Program-made: the position numbers and the translations under genes
NCBI GenBank assembly: GCA_900548545.1
Contig: URKX01000007.1
Span: forward strand, 5,838 to 69,837
DNA from: an uncultured Oscillospiraceae bacterium
GTDB lineage: Bacteria; Bacillota; Clostridia; Oscillospirales; Acutalibacteraceae
Length of the DNA stretch: 64,000 bases
Reading direction: 5' to 3'
Notes under the pieces: model-generated
The model's input: the letters and a program-made list of their open reading frames with translations, nothing else
Databases searched by the model: none
Told to the model about the DNA's origin: nothing
Part shown: positions 63,379-64,000 of the stretch, in pieces
Layout: every line of letters starts with the position of its first letter
Numbering within the stretch: the first letter of the stretch is position 1

Positions 63379-64000
63379 TTACTTGATCTCTTTACTGGCC
63401 ACTTCGGCCTGGGCCTTCTGGATAAAGGCTTCTAAGGTCAGGGAACCCAGGTCGCCGTCCTTGCGGTGGCGCACGGAAACCGTGCCCTCTTGGGCTTCCT
63501 TGTCACCCACCACCAGCATATAGGGGGTCTGCTGCAGCTGGGCTTCCCGGATCTTATAGCCGATCTTCTCATTGCGGACATCGCACTCCACACGGAGGCC
63601 AGCCTCATCCAGCTGCTGCTGCAGCTTCTGGGCATACTCGTGGTGCCGCTCAGAAATGGGCAGGATCACCGCCTGGACAGGGGACAGCCACAGGGGGAAC
63701 TTACCGGCAAAGTGCTCGGTGATGACGCCGATAAACCGCTCGATGGAGCCCAGCACCACACGGTGGAGCATGACGGGGCGGTGCTTCTGGCCGTCGGCAC
63801 CCACGTACTCCAGCTCGAACCTCTCAGGCAGCTGGGAGTCCAGCTGCACCGTGCCGCACTGCCAGGTGCGGCCCAGGGAGTCTGCCAGGTGGAAGTCCAG
63901 CTTGGGGCCGTAGAAGGCGCCGTCGCCCTCGTTGACCTCGTACTCCTTGCCCATCTCGGTGATGGCCTCTTTCAGGATGTCCTGGTTGTGCTCCCACTGC
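63379..64000 (-). CDS. thrS: Threonyl-tRNA synthetase, C-terminal part (5' end outside window)
   Basis: 207 C-terminal residues. Class II catalytic core with 'GDGAFYGPKLDFHLADSLGR', motif 3 'LHRVVLGSIERFIGVITEHF', then the anticodon-binding domain ('SPVQAVILPISERHHEYA', 'VRNEKIGYKIREAQLQQTPY'). It charges tRNA-Thr in the cytoplasm. The frame is open to the right edge. A T-box would lie outside the window. Confidence 0.97.
   Translation of the reverse strand, partial: QWEHNQDILKEAITEMGKEYEVNEGDGAFYGPKLDFHLADSLGRTWQCGTVQLDSQLPERFELEYVGADGQKHRPVMLHRVVLGSIERFIGVITEHFAGKFPLWLSPVQAVILPISERHHEYAQKLQQQLDEAGLRVECDVRNEKIGYKIREAQLQQTPYMLVVGDKEAQEGTVSVRHRKDGDLGSLTLEAFIQKAQAEVASKEIK

Overview
The window looks like a chromosomal segment of a gut-type, GC-moderate Firmicute, most likely of the order Oscillospirales. 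This is inferred from Lpl/Ytc-type sugar importers without their own ATPase, YesM/YesN-type two-component genes, AraC regulators, strong AGGAGG ribosome binding sites with some TTG/GTG starts, and a thrS gene of Firmicutes type. No rRNA gene is present, so the genus cannot be fixed from this sequence.

Region 1 (1-20.5 kb) handles plant polysaccharide breakdown products. A minus-strand set holds an MFS transporter, a lipoprotein solute-binding protein, two CUT1-type permeases and a GH35-like (DUF5597) hydrolase. A YesM/YesN-like sensor kinase and AraC-type response regulator are divergent from it. A second minus-strand set holds a GH9 enzyme, a GH94 phosphorylase, a clan GH-A hydrolase and a GPH sugar transporter, with a divergent AraC regulator. 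The second set lacks signal peptides, which fits cytoplasmic processing of imported beta-glucan or related oligosaccharides.

Region 2 (about 20.9-61.5 kb) is a mosaic of mobile DNA. It is punctuated by 3' fragments of a tRNA-Arg(CCG) gene (21,040; 41,786; 58,059; a worn copy at 41,584). The intact tRNA is at 61,273-61,349 and a stray 5' half lies at 61,503. Module 2a (21.1-28.2 kb) has an AlbA_2/Schlafen-like protein, helically phased 11-bp repeats, a RepA-like ATPase, a ribbon-helix-helix protein, a tyrosine integrase and a broken second integrase. Cargo 2b (28.4-41.4 kb) is an import and hydrolysis locus: two type-B carboxylesterases, two creatininase-family proteins, a complete solute-binding protein plus permease set, and a membrane AraC regulator. 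It also holds a decayed esterase and a decayed MFS gene.

Module 2c (42-56.4 kb) is the most unusual part. It has an AAA/DUF4143 ATPase and a six-gene overlapping recombination/ParB-like operon built around a large serine recombinase. It also has a four-gene minus-strand operon encoding a eukaryotic-RdRP/QDE-1-like two-barrel polymerase (DFDGD motif), an unknown protein and two calcineurin-like phosphoesterases. The module ends with a RepA-like ATPase whose leader and 3' flank are near-copies of those in module 2a, and then runs into a truncated RraA-like gene.

Region 3 (57-64 kb) holds a truncated secreted protein, oleate hydratase with a TetR regulator, tRNA-Arg, an XRE regulator with a perfect palindrome upstream, tRNA-Gly(CCC), a DUF5071-like protein and the 3' part of thrS. 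The best candidate for an undescribed system is the polymerase/phosphoesterase operon at 49.4-54.7 kb. The recombinase operon with a triplicated accessory domain comes second.
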